The notes under the pieces are model-generated. The model made no database searches and was not told the origin of the DNA. It saw only the letters and a list, made by a program, of their open reading frames with translations. This document shows positions 38,973 through 47,647 of a DNA stretch of 64,000 bases, one piece after another. The DNA is from Endozoicomonas sp965199185 (GTDB taxonomy: Bacteria; Pseudomonadota; Gammaproteobacteria; Pseudomonadales; Endozoicomonadaceae): positions 35,329 through 99,328 of the forward strand of contig CBDAQW010000027.1 in NCBI GenBank assembly GCA_965199185.1, in the 5' to 3' direction. How positions within the stretch are numbered: the first letter of the stretch is position 1; every line of letters starts with the position of its first letter. The translations under genes were made by a program, and so were the position numbers.

Positions 38973-40472
38973 GTGGCAGAATCATCAAAAAAACAGATAT
39001 CAGGAACCCCTGAAATGAGCGTAGAAGAAACGATTGTCAGCAAACAAAACTCCGCCACTGAAACCGATATCAGACGTCTTACTGACTTACTGCAAAATCA
39101 GCGGAACGCCTATCTCAAAGCACCAGCTCTATCCTATGAAGAAAGAAAAAACAACCTACTGGCCTTAAAAAAAGCGCTACTGGATAACAAGGACGCATTT
39201 GTTCAGGCTCTTGATCAGGACTTTGACGGTCGCTCACACCATGAGTCTCTGCTTGCTGAATTAATGCCCAGCCTCGAAGGCATCAGTTACTTAATCAAGA
39301 ACATAAAAAAGTGGATGCGCCCCAGCAAACGTCATGTCTCTATTCAGATGCAACCCGCTTCAGCCAAAGTGGTATACCAACCTCTTGGCGTGGTCGGCAT
39401 CGTCGTTCCGTTTAATTATCCGTTATTTTTGGCGGTAGGGCCTTTAATCACCGCATTAGCAGCAGGTAATCGCGCCATGGTTAAGATGTCGGAATTCACT
39501 CCGGCAACGTCTGCATTATTTGCCCGGGTGATTGCAGATACTTTTCCGCAAGACCTGGTCACCGTTGTTAATGGTGAAGCTGAGGTAGCCGCTGAATTTA
39601 CTCAACTACCTTTCGATCATATCTTATTTACCGGTTCAACACCGGTAGGCCGTCATGTCATGCGAGCAGCGGCCAACAACCTGACACCGGTTACTCTGGA
39701 GCTTGGTGGTAAATCACCCGTCATTGTTGACCGGGACTTTCCCCTGAAGGAGGCTGTAGAGCGAATCTGTTATGGCAAATCACTGAATGCTGGTCAAACC
39801 TGTATTGCTCCCGATTACATTCTGGTAATGAACGACCAGAAACAGGCATTTATTGACGCCTATCTCAAAACATTCAAAAAAATGTACCCTAGCATTAACA
39901 ACAACAAGGACTACACCGGTATCATTAATGATCGACATCATCAACGCTTGCATGGGCTGATAAACGACGCAAAAGATAAAGGAGCCACCGTTCATACAGC
40001 TTTTGATCCATCTATTTCTGACGGCAGCCGTCGTATTCCTGTGCATATTCTTACGGACGTCAATGACGAAATGAACGTCATGCAAGAGGAAATTTTCGGA
40101 CCGGTTCTGCCTGTTATTGGCGTAGACAGCCTGAATGAAGCGCTTGCTTACGTTCAGGCACGTCCAAGACCACTTGCCCTCTATTATTTTGGCTCAGACA
40201 TTGCCACTCAAGAAAAGGTCATCAACCATACTCATTCCGGTGGTGTGTGCATTAATGAATGTTTGCTGCATGTTGCCGTCGACGACCTGCCTTTCGGTGG
40301 CATTGGACCTTCAGGCATGGGCCATTACCATGGCTACGAAGGGTTCCTGACATTCTCCAAACCAAAAGCAGTACTATCAAAAGGTAAGTTCAACAGCACT
40401 AAGCTGATTCACCCTCCTTACCGAGGCTGGTTACAGAAGAAAGTAATGAACTTCCTCACCGGAGGCCGATAG
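38973..40472 (+). CDS. Aldehyde dehydrogenase family protein, coniferyl-aldehyde dehydrogenase-like
   Basis: 499 residues from GTG 38973, or 485 from ATG 39015. It has the ALDH fold: PFNYPLFLAVGPLI, FTGSTPVGRHVM, ELGGKSP with catalytic Glu, GQTC with catalytic Cys, and EIFGPVLPV. The lack of a long N-terminus and the C-terminal GMGHYHGYEGFLTFSKPK place it with class 3/coniferyl aldehyde dehydrogenases. The natural substrate is unknown (medium- or long-chain or aromatic aldehydes). It is preceded by the mdh terminator and is monocistronic. Confidence 0.88.
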   Translation: MAESSKKQISGTPEMSVEETIVSKQNSATETDIRRLTDLLQNQRNAYLKAPALSYEERKNNLLALKKALLDNKDAFVQALDQDFDGRSHHESLLAELMPSLEGISYLIKNIKKWMRPSKRHVSIQMQPASAKVVYQPLGVVGIVVPFNYPLFLAVGPLITALAAGNRAMVKMSEFTPATSALFARVIADTFPQDLVTVVNGEAEVAAEFTQLPFDHILFTGSTPVGRHVMRAAANNLTPVTLELGGKSPVIVDRDFPLKEAVERICYGKSLNAGQTCIAPDYILVMNDQKQAFIDAYLKTFKKMYPSINNNKDYTGIINDRHHQRLHGLINDAKDKGATVHTAFDPSISDGSRRIPVHILTDVNDEMNVMQEEIFGPVLPVIGVDSLNEALAYVQARPRPLALYYFGSDIATQEKVINHTHSGGVCINECLLHVAVDDLPFGGIGPSGMGHYHGYEGFLTFSKPKAVLSKGKFNSTKLIHPPYRGWLQKKVMNFLTGGR

Positions 40473-40601
40473 CCTGCCAAAGGAAAAACGAAGAGAAAGG
40501 AAGAGTCACAATTGAACCCCCTCTTCTATTTCGCTACCATCGCTCCTTTTGATATTTCGCCTTGGAAGCGGTCATCGTTTCCTGCGGGAGAGCCACAATA
40601 A

Positions 40602-41084
40602 ATGATCAAAGTAATCTACCCCGGTACCTTCGACCCGATCACCAAAGGCCATCTGGATTTAGTAGAAAGGGCGGCCAAACTCTTTGGAACTGTGGTCATC
40701 GGGGTAGCAGACAGTCCCAGAAAACGCCCGATGTTTGAGCTTGATGAGCGCATTCGACTGGCTAAAGAAACCGTAGCACATCTCAATAATGTCACCGTTG
40801 TAGGGTTCAATTGTTTGCTGGCGGATTTTCTGAAGCAACAGAATGCCCAGGTTATTCTGAGAGGTTTACGGGCAGTGTCTGACTTTGAATATGAATTCCA
40901 GATGGCCAATATGAATAGGCAGCTGGCTCCCCAGGTAGAAAGTATGTTTCTGACACCAGCAGAGCAATACTCTTACATCTCTTCTACTCTGGTGCGAGAA
41001 ATCGCGTCACTGGGTGGAGATGTATCACAATTTGTTGCGCCTAGTGTGCAAAAAGCTCTGACTGATAAATTCAGCCAGCAATAA
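40602..41084 (+). CDS. coaD: Phosphopantetheine adenylyltransferase CoaD
   Basis: Makes dephospho-CoA from 4'-phosphopantetheine and ATP. 160 residues, with the nucleotidyltransferase motif YPGTFDPITKGHLDL, RGLRAVSDFEYEFQMA and the SSTLVREIA motif. Length matches the family. It lies 22 bases upstream of a ferredoxin gene, a pairing common in gammaproteobacteria. Confidence 0.97.
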   Translation: MIKVIYPGTFDPITKGHLDLVERAAKLFGTVVIGVADSPRKRPMFELDERIRLAKETVAHLNNVTVVGFNCLLADFLKQQNAQVILRGLRAVSDFEYEFQMANMNRQLAPQVESMFLTPAEQYSYISSTLVREIASLGGDVSQFVAPSVQKALTDKFSQQ

Positions 41085-41106
41085 AAAGGCGAAACGAGGT
41101 AACTTC

Positions 41107-41355
41107 ATGGCTTTAATGATTACAGACGATTGCATTAATTGCGACGTTTGCGAACCGGAATGCCCTAACAGTGCAATTTCTCCGGGCGTAGAAATTTACG
41201 AAATTGATCCTGACCTATGTACCGAATGCGTCGGCCATTACGATGAGCCACAGTGTCAGCAGGTGTGCCCGGTAGACTGTATCCCCAAAAATCCTGAGCA
41301 TGAAGAAACTCAGGAAGAGCTGATGGAAAAGTATCAGATTATTATTGCTGCTTAA
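41107..41355 (+). CDS. YfhL-family 2[4Fe-4S] ferredoxin
   Basis: 82 residues with two cluster motifs: CINCDVCEPECP and CTECVGHYDEPQCQQVCPVDCI, the second with the long insertion typical of YfhL/Fdx-type ferredoxins. It is a small electron carrier, and the start is preceded by a GAGGTAA site. Likely in an operon with coaD. Confidence 0.94.
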   Translation: MALMITDDCINCDVCEPECPNSAISPGVEIYEIDPDLCTECVGHYDEPQCQQVCPVDCIPKNPEHEETQEELMEKYQIIIAA

Positions 41356-41409
41356 GCTTTTTTGGCCGGATGGTTATCCGGTCAACATTTCAAACAATGA
41401 TCAACTCGG

Positions 41410-41631
41410 CTAACTCAACCTTATCAAGTCACCAAGCTTACCATCACTGGAATAGGTGATTTCAAATCGACCGTATATTCCTTCACGGGTAACAAACTTC
41501 AACAATATGTCATAAGGGATGCTCATAGTCTGACCCGACTCAGTACGCACCTGAACCCTTTTTTTTAACCCTTTATAAAACTGCAGAACTTGATCTGAGT
41601 TGAGGCTGACTGAAAACACTGCTTTTGGCAT
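41410..41631 (-). CDS. DUF2835 family protein
   Basis: 73-residue soluble protein with VSLNSDQVLQFYKG, the PYDILLKFVTREGIYGRFEI core and a GKLGDLIRL ending, which matches DUF2835 as I know it. Function unknown. It converges on yfhL. Confidence 0.8.
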   Translation of the reverse strand: MPKAVFSVSLNSDQVLQFYKGLKKRVQVRTESGQTMSIPYDILLKFVTREGIYGRFEITYSSDGKLGDLIRLS

Positions 41632-41724
41632 TGCTCGATCCCTTCCGGTATGGTCTATTTCCTTAATTTCATAATTTTAGCAGTGGGTAGCTGACTTTTT
41701 TACTCCAAAGAGCTACTTAAAAGC

Positions 41725-42168
41725 CTAATAATACTGGGGTAAACCCTGATTATGTCTGTACATCTTCTCGCCAATTTTATAACCGACAAATGTAAATACC
41801 AGTAACGGCAAACTGCCCAGCAGAGTTGCCGAAAGCCAGGGGCCAAGAATCAAGCTACCGTACAAAGTTGCAAACCAGGCAATCGGCGTTGCAATCAGAT
41901 ACCCAAAGCACCCCGCCATTAAACATCCGGAATATTTGCGTGACAACTGAGGCATAGTCACCGCTAACGCTGTAATAATCCCCATTGGAATAAAAACAAC
42001 GACATCATGACTAGCAATAGAATCTACCTGCCCAAACCAAAAAAATGCAGAAAGCCAGTACACCAAAGGCCAGAAAATCACCAGCAAGATAAATAGCAGA
42101 ACAATTAACACAACCTTTGCCATCATCAAATTTCTTATCATCCAAAAAAACCGGTAGGCATCATACAC
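41725..42168 (-). CDS. Hypothetical membrane protein, 147 aa
   Basis: Four predicted membrane helices (about 18-48, 55-75, 82-108, 112-132) with short loops and an Arg/His-containing C-terminal tail. No motif recognised. The start at 42168 is the first of several Met codons; MAKVVLIV at residue 17 is an alternative. Confidence 0.65.
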   Translation of the reverse strand: MYDAYRFFWMIRNLMMAKVVLIVLLFILLVIFWPLVYWLSAFFWFGQVDSIASHDVVVFIPMGIITALAVTMPQLSRKYSGCLMAGCFGYLIATPIAWFATLYGSLILGPWLSATLLGSLPLLVFTFVGYKIGEKMYRHNQGLPQYY

Positions 42169-42240
42169 TATTCGGAAAATGGCTGAAAAATTAGAGCGCT
42201 ATCAGGCATCCTTGCCATAGCATATTATGACATCACAGGA

Positions 42241-43062
42241 TTACTGTCCGGCACCCGGCATTTGAGGCGGCATCAACCCTTCAGGCAACTCCATGTTCTC
42301 TGGCATCTGCATCTGTTGCATCACCTGATTGATGGACTCTCTGATGCTGGCAATCATGGCTTTATAGCCATCATCATAACCACGATAGAATGCCAACTCA
42401 GCACCGCTCAATTCCCCTTCAGGTTGGATAATAGAAGGTTGCTTTCCTTCCGGATTTTCACCACTAAAGAAAGATTCCATCGACGTAGGAACCGTCAGTG
42501 CTACGCGACCACCCGACATATATCCATTAATGAAGCGATCCATCACAAAGGGGTTATCACCGCCAAGCCCGGAAGATCGAAAGGCATCCGAAGCTTCACA
42601 CCAGCGATCTTTATATTCACTGGCGTTTTCGCCGGAAGCGCAGTCAAACTCATGCAAACCAAGATTGGTGAGGACGGTCTGATAACCCGCATGATAACCG
42701 GCTTCTTCAGGATTCCCCTTATTGTCATCAGCTTGAGAGCGAACCAGTAGGCTGTCTTTACCCTGGCGGGCATGACTGACACCATTACGATACCCATAGA
42801 GGAAGCTTCTGAATGCTTGATCAGAATGACTCAGACCACTTTCATCAAACTGCGCCTGGGCTTCACACCAAGACTGCTGTGCAGCGCCAGCACGTTCGAT
42901 ATTAATACAATCGTATGTTTCTTCCCCATCAACGAAGGTAGGCACCGACTCATGGACTACCGTGGTGGTTGCTTCAGGGCATTCGGTGGACTCGTTGCAC
43001 CCCTGTAAGAGAGCAAATACCGCAGCCATCGGGAGTGCGGCAACCAAGATGAATCTTTGCAT
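42241..43062 (-). CDS. Hypothetical lipoprotein with an internal tandem duplication
   Basis: 273 residues with a lipoprotein signal ending in LLQGC (Cys22). The body holds two related blocks of about 48 residues: one starts DCINIERAGAA with WCEAQAQFDESGL and FLYGYRNG, the other starts DCASGENASE with WCEASDAFRSSGL and FINGYMSG. A third, partial GY repeat (YRGYDDGYKA) follows. Paired cysteines in each block suggest disulfides in the periplasm. The C-terminus is Met/Pro-rich (MQMPENMELPEG). No known family recognised. Confidence 0.75.
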   Translation of the reverse strand: MQRFILVAALPMAAVFALLQGCNESTECPEATTTVVHESVPTFVDGEETYDCINIERAGAAQQSWCEAQAQFDESGLSHSDQAFRSFLYGYRNGVSHARQGKDSLLVRSQADDNKGNPEEAGYHAGYQTVLTNLGLHEFDCASGENASEYKDRWCEASDAFRSSGLGGDNPFVMDRFINGYMSGGRVALTVPTSMESFFSGENPEGKQPSIIQPEGELSGAELAFYRGYDDGYKAMIASIRESINQVMQQMQMPENMELPEGLMPPQMPGAGQ

Positions 43063-43210
43063 TTAATCCTCCTTTCCAAGGATTCATTGTTATTTATAAC
43101 GGAAAGATGACTGCTTCCAGACGATCGAACCCTGAAGGCAGCACGCCTTCATAAAGGCTTCTCGTGTGTCTATTGGACGGAGCGGATTAAATATAGTTCA
43201 GTTTTTCTGA

Positions 43211-43239
43211 TTAAAAGGCTTTAAAAAAAAGCCTTTTAA
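43211..43239 (-). terminator. Terminator-like hairpin after ubiI
   Basis: TTAAAAGGCTTT pairs with AAAGCCTTTTAA around a short T-loop immediately after the ubiI stop. The T-run following the stem is short. Confidence 0.6.
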
Positions 43240-43240
43240 A

Positions 43241-44473
43241 TTACGGACGCACCAGGTCAGGTAGGTCGCCTACGGTCCCCATTGCCAGCTGGACAAGCAA
43301 TTGCTTAACCGGTGGGAGTTGTTGAGTGATTTTGAGCCCTGTATTCCTGAGCCAGCGAAGAGTCAGATCATCAGCACCAAAGAGAGTCTGAAACCCTTTC
43401 ATGGCACTCATCACAGCGGCGTTCTGCCCCTTTCTTCGTCTTTGATAGCGATCAAGAATACGACTGGTATAGAATTTATCGCCTCTGCCATGAGCATGTA
43501 GCAACTCCTCTGCCAAAACCGCAACATCCATCAGCCCAAGATTGACACCCTGACCAGCCAGCGGATGGATTGTGTGCGCTGCGTCACCAATCACCACCAC
43601 ACCCTGGCGATGATATTGCCGGGCATGACGTTGCCGCAGAGGAAAGCGGTGCCGCCGATCAGAATGAAGCACATTACCCGCACGGTGTTCAAAAGCCTGA
43701 GCCAGCGCTGAGCAAAATGCTTCATCGGATAATGACTGAATCCGGTCAGCGTGTTCTGGAACCAGCGACCAAACAATAGAACAAAAGTGCCTACCATCCC
43801 TGTCAGGCAAAGGCAAAAATGCCAGCGGTCCTGTATCCAGAAACACTTGTCGTGCATCGCCGTTATGTGGGTATTCTGTTTCAACAGTGGTTACGATGGC
43901 GTGATGCTGGTAATCCTTCTGATCTGAAGGAATGCCTGCAACTTTCCTGAGTGTTGATTCTGCGCCGTCAGCAGCAATTAGAAGTGGTGCTGAAATTGTC
44001 TGCCCCCCCGATAATCTCACCGAGCCACCAGTGCCTTCGAGGAAATATTCAATCGTTGATTGGTTACCAAACAATGCGATGTCTGAGGTTTCCAGCTTGG
44101 TTAGCAGCGCCTGTCGAATGACCTCGTTTTCTACAATATGGCCAATATTGGCTTTCTGAACAGAACGGGCATCAAATGTGATCTCACCGGTTCCTTCACT
44201 ATCCCAGACCGTCATGTGCTGGTAAGGACAAACTCGCTGATCCACTATGGTTTGCCAAACATCGAGATGCCTGAACAGATTGACTGTTGCTTCAGTCAGT
44301 GCGCTGACTCTGGGCTGCCAGGCTGTTGTGTCTGTTATCAATTCCGCTTTAAGCGCCTGACTATCCACCAAAGCAATGGTCAAGTCAGACCGGCCTAAAG
44401 CCAGCGCCAGAGACGCCCCTACCATTCCACCACCGGCAATAATGATATCAAAACTGGCATTAAACGTTTCCAT
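43241..44473 (-). CDS. ubiI: FAD-dependent ubiquinone-biosynthesis hydroxylase, UbiI/UbiF type
   Basis: 410 residues from ATG 44473 (AGGAA site); the open frame starts at a TTG 27 bases earlier. FAD-binding GGGMVGASLALALG, a PRVSALTEATVNLF segment, and the second FAD motif GDAAHTIHPLAGQGVNLGLMD define the UbiH/UbiF/VisC/COQ6 family. By position next to ubiH it is most likely UbiI (C5 hydroxylation); UbiF cannot be excluded. It is downstream of ubiH with near-abutting ends. Confidence 0.85.
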   Translation of the reverse strand: METFNASFDIIIAGGGMVGASLALALGRSDLTIALVDSQALKAELITDTTAWQPRVSALTEATVNLFRHLDVWQTIVDQRVCPYQHMTVWDSEGTGEITFDARSVQKANIGHIVENEVIRQALLTKLETSDIALFGNQSTIEYFLEGTGGSVRLSGGQTISAPLLIAADGAESTLRKVAGIPSDQKDYQHHAIVTTVETEYPHNGDARQVFLDTGPLAFLPLPDRDGRHFCSIVWSLVPEHADRIQSLSDEAFCSALAQAFEHRAGNVLHSDRRHRFPLRQRHARQYHRQGVVVIGDAAHTIHPLAGQGVNLGLMDVAVLAEELLHAHGRGDKFYTSRILDRYQRRRKGQNAAVMSAMKGFQTLFGADDLTLRWLRNTGLKITQQLPPVKQLLVQLAMGTVGDLPDLVRP

Positions 44474-44496
44474 CACTTCATTCCTGATTCTGTCTT

Positions 44497-45720
44497 TCAA
44501 AGCCCCATTGCCTTGCGGGCGAAATAATTTTTTACAGGTGTTATAGCATCCAGCCCTACCAACCCAAGATTTCGCGCCAAAATGGATAGACGATCCTGTC
44601 GGGCAAAGAGCTTCACTAAAGCATCACAAAACAGCGTAGTAACCGACTGATCACTCTGCTGTTCCTGTTGATAAGACAGCAACCGAGTCAGGTTACCGAC
44701 ATTCTGTTTCTGTAATAAAGACTCACGAATATTACCTGCCAACGCCATAGTATCGCGAATGGCCAGGTTATAGCCCTGACCGGCGACCGGGTGAATCGCG
44801 TGGGCGGCATTACCCAGAACCACCAAGCCGGGTCTGACCTGTTCACGGGCAAGATTCATGCTCAACGGGTAAGATTCACGCTTGCCAACGTCAAGAAAAC
44901 GACCAGCACGATAACCAAATCGTTGCTGAATCAACGCTATAAATGACGGGTCATCAAGAGAAAGTACATGGGTGAGTTCATCATCTGCTACTGTCCAGAC
45001 CAATGCATAGCGATCGCCCTGCAAAGGCAACAACGCCATAGGTCCTTTGCCAGCAAAGCGTTCGTAAGCCATACCCTGATGGGGGCGATCCATGGTGAGA
45101 TTAGCAATCACTGCATGCTGGCTGTAAGCCGTTGTTTCACGATAGATACCCAGCTGCTCCATCAATCCGGACCGACCACCATCGGCCAGAACCACCAGAG
45201 ATGCCGTCAGCGTTTGATCGGATAGCTCGGCATTCATCCCCTCCGGCACTGGCGTCAATTTGCTCACCTGCTCAGGACTGAATACACGCACCTGCTCCAT
45301 CGCCCTGATCACACGCAATCGTTCAAGCAGGGCTTCGCCAATAACATGATTTTCAACCACATAACCGAGCGCCGGGGCGTTTACATCCTGGTGACGAAGC
45401 CGGGTAGTGCCGAAATGCCCCTCATCAGAAACATGCACATCAAGAATAGGTGTTGCTGCGGCTTCCAGAACCTGCCACAAATTGAGCTGATCATAAATCT
45501 GACGTGTACCGTAAGACAGCGCCGATGCTCTTGCATCAAAACTGGGTGGGCGTTTGCGTGGTTCGTCCAAATCAAAACTTTCCACCACTGCCACACTTAA
45601 CCCAAAATCGTTGATAGTGGTTTCCAGTGCACAAAGCAAAGTGGTACCGACCAGCCCGGCACCAACGATTAACACATCAACGTCGGGATTCTTTTTTTTG
45701 CTCGATTGATGATCAGCCAT
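44497..45720 (-). CDS. ubiH: 2-octaprenyl-6-methoxyphenol hydroxylase UbiH
   Basis: 407 residues from ATG 45720, preceded by GAGGATGTT; a 51-residue upstream extension overlaps ygfB and was rejected. FAD motif VGAGLVGTTLL, PPSFDARASALSYGTRQIY and the GNAAHAIHPVAGQGYNLAIRD motif are those of UbiH. It hydroxylates C6 (C1) of the ubiquinone ring. In the common ygfB-pepP-ubiH-ubiI order, pepP is missing here. Confidence 0.88.
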   Translation of the reverse strand: MADHQSSKKKNPDVDVLIVGAGLVGTTLLCALETTINDFGLSVAVVESFDLDEPRKRPPSFDARASALSYGTRQIYDQLNLWQVLEAAATPILDVHVSDEGHFGTTRLRHQDVNAPALGYVVENHVIGEALLERLRVIRAMEQVRVFSPEQVSKLTPVPEGMNAELSDQTLTASLVVLADGGRSGLMEQLGIYRETTAYSQHAVIANLTMDRPHQGMAYERFAGKGPMALLPLQGDRYALVWTVADDELTHVLSLDDPSFIALIQQRFGYRAGRFLDVGKRESYPLSMNLAREQVRPGLVVLGNAAHAIHPVAGQGYNLAIRDTMALAGNIRESLLQKQNVGNLTRLLSYQQEQQSDQSVTTLFCDALVKLFARQDRLSILARNLGLVGLDAITPVKNYFARKAMGL

Positions 45721-45727
45721 AACATCC

Positions 45728-46318
45728 TCAGTGCAGAGTGGCGCCTTTGTCAGCTTTACTATTTTCAGATTTATTGTGCATCTCATTAAAAACAGCCAAC
45801 CAGGCCATACGGACAAACTCACTGACTTCCATAAACAGCTTTTCTGACGCTTCATCTTCCTCTGTAGTTTCAATCAAACTGATTTCAGCAAAATCTTTCA
45901 ACACATCTTCCACCATATCACTGACATTCTGCTGATTGAGGCCCTGACCAAAACCGGATATAAACGACTGACACCAAATACCCAAAGCTTCACTTCTTTG
46001 TTGCAGGCCGTCGTCATCATCCGGCAATAGCAGCTGAATCGAAAAATCACCGGCTTCTAACTGCTGCAACGAACGCTTGTAAAGCTGTGTCAAAACAGAA
46101 ATGGCCGCCTCATCAAGCGTTTTATCGCCCAACTGCTCTGCAACCTGCTCCAGCCAATGTTTTATAGCCGGACGACCACCCGCACTTAACACTCCGCTAA
46201 TATAACCGTGAATTTCTGAAGGGTGCCCATTGCTGCCCAACTCAACCAGACGATCTGCTAATTCATCAAAAGTAACTGCTTTGGCAGACTCGGATACAGA
46301 AGTCATTACATAATCCAT
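45728..46318 (-). CDS. YgfB/UPF0149 family protein
   Basis: 196 residues from ATG 46318 (or 192 from ATG 46306). It has the UPF0149 signature: HPSEIHGYISGVLSAGG near the N-terminus, WCQSFISGFGQGL in the middle and FVRMAWLAVFNEM near the C-terminus. Function is not well defined; it is linked to the downstream ubi genes by position only. The stop lies seven bases from the ubiH start. Confidence 0.85.
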   Translation of the reverse strand: MDYVMTSVSESAKAVTFDELADRLVELGSNGHPSEIHGYISGVLSAGGRPAIKHWLEQVAEQLGDKTLDEAAISVLTQLYKRSLQQLEAGDFSIQLLLPDDDDGLQQRSEALGIWCQSFISGFGQGLNQQNVSDMVEDVLKDFAEISLIETTEEDEASEKLFMEVSEFVRMAWLAVFNEMHNKSENSKADKGATLH

Positions 46319-46522
46319 AAAATTCAAAATCGGAGTAAGTTTACCAGACTCCTTAATTGATCTGCGCCCTATTTAAAATCTTGTCAGCCTCTATTCCAAT
46401 GAAATTAGAATATACGATCAGATACTTATGTTTGTGCAAGATCAATATTACCGTGTTATGGTCATTGTTCTGAGATAGCCTAAGAGCTATAGTAACCACA
46501 ATAACCACGCACACAGGACGCC

Positions 46523-46732
46523 ATGAAAGAGCCAGATTTCATCGCTCTCGACCAGAAAATTGCCTACCTGGTTGATCTCTGTCAGAAGCTGCAGACTGAA
46601 AACCGACGACTGCAGCAACAGGAAAAATCCTGGCGCATGGAAAAGGCCCAGCTTATGGAAAAGAATGACCTTGCCCGCAGCAGAATTGAAGCCATGTTAG
46701 GCCGCGTGCGGGCTTTGGAGCAGGAATCATGA
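46523..46732 (+). CDS. TIGR02449-type small coiled-coil protein (ZapB-like)
   Basis: 69 residues, almost entirely one heptad-patterned helix (KIAYLVDLCQKLQTENRRLQQQ, then LMEKNDLARSRIEAMLGRVRALE). This matches the family found immediately upstream of zapA in many gammaproteobacteria. A division-associated role is inferred from size and position. Its stop overlaps the zapA start (ATGA). Confidence 0.82.
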   Translation: MKEPDFIALDQKIAYLVDLCQKLQTENRRLQQQEKSWRMEKAQLMEKNDLARSRIEAMLGRVRALEQES

Positions 46733-47034
46733 TGGAATTACCATCAACAATCTCAGTAAACATTCTCGACAAGGAATACCGAGTCAGCTGCCCTCCGGAA
46801 GAGCGGGAGTCCTTGCTGATTGCTGCCCGTTACCTGAATGAAAAAATGCGAGACATACGTTCAAGTGGTAAAGTCATTGGTCTTGAGCGAATTGCCGTCA
46901 TGGCTGCACTGAATATCAGCTATGAACTAATGCAGAATCGCAGCAGTGCTGAAGTTGAAAAGGCGGATACCCAGACCCACATCAATCAACTATTGGGCAA
47001 GTTGGATCAAGCACTCTCCAGCGTAGAAAGCTAA
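46729..47034 (+). CDS. zapA: Cell division protein ZapA
   Basis: 101 residues: the N-terminal globular part with VNILDKEYRVSCPPEE and LLIAARYLNEKM, then a long helix (ALNISYELM onward) that dimerises. It cross-links FtsZ filaments at the ring. Tandem ATG codons at 46729 and 46732 overlap the previous stop. 6S RNA lies downstream, as in E. coli. Confidence 0.93.
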   Translation: MMELPSTISVNILDKEYRVSCPPEERESLLIAARYLNEKMRDIRSSGKVIGLERIAVMAALNISYELMQNRSSAEVEKADTQTHINQLLGKLDQALSSVES

Positions 47035-47185
47035 CCCTCAGTTTATCGCATTTTTCTGACACTCCTATACTACGCTGCAACTGCCCTGGCGGTGCAGCAA
47101 TACCTTTGAAGACCTAAAGACCTCTGGTTGTTTAGCTAAGAAATCAATAGCCAAAAAAACCTACATACATCCACCAAAGAACCGA

Positions 47186-47191
47186 TATAAT
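47186..47191 (+). promoter_or_regulatory. 6S RNA promoter -10 box
   Basis: A consensus TATAAT lies seven bases before the inferred 6S RNA 5' end. No good -35 box is visible at the expected distance. Confidence 0.65.
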
Positions 47192-47198
47192 GCGAGTA

Positions 47199-47380
47199 AG
47201 TCTCTCTGGTCTGTTTGCCAGTCATAACACGTCCCGAGCCGATAATACTACCCAGGGTGCTCCTCGCAGGTGCTGGAGTGCAAGTCCACCTCGTAGTGGA
47301 AAGCCCGATTCACCTCAGTAGTACCCACCGTGACCGTTACGGCCACGGGCAAACGTGGCAGCGGCAGTTTGGAGAGACTT
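47199..47380 (+). ncRNA. ssrS: 6S RNA (SsrS)
   Basis: About 182 bases between zapA and the prophage. The 5' end (AAGTCTCTCTGG) pairs with the 3' end (GGAGAGACTT), giving the closing stem. CGTCCCGAGCCGATAAT matches the conserved 5' region, and the long double-stranded body with central bubble can be drawn (GCCACGGGCAAACGTGGCAGC on the 3' side). 6S RNA binds sigma70 RNA polymerase in stationary phase. The usual next gene, ygfA, is displaced by the integrase. Confidence 0.88.
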
Positions 47381-47531
47381 ATTCAATTCCTTTCATATTG
47401 TCTCAATCAATCCAAACATCTTCCGAACCACCTATAAATAAAGGCTTTCAGGTTGTTTTATGAACAGCTTTAACTATTTTTAGGTTGTCTCAAATTGTGT
47501 ACTTTAGTACATTAAAACCATCCAATCACTC

Positions 47532-47583
47532 CCAAAGTATCCCCATATGTTACCCCAAAGTATCCCCAGAAAATGTATCCCCA
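47532..47583 (+). repeat. Three direct repeats AAAGTATCCCCA upstream of the integrase
   Basis: CCAAAGTATCCCCA at 47532 and 47555, and a shorter AAATGTATCCCCA at 47571. The arrangement, between the presumed attachment site and the integrase start, fits integrase arm-type or excisionase sites. Confidence 0.6.
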
Positions 47584-47647
47584 ACAGGCCACGGCTATAA
47601 TTCTGGACTACACTCCTATAACAAATCTAAGAAGTAAGGTTGTAAAC

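Noticed and set aside
41366..41390. Hairpin TGACCGGAT/ATCCGGCCA after yfhL.
   Set aside because: It is not followed by a T-run on either strand, so it was not called a terminator.
45721..45873. N-terminal extension of UbiH.
   Set aside because: It overlaps ygfB; ATG 45720 has a good ribosome site and begins directly before the FAD motif.
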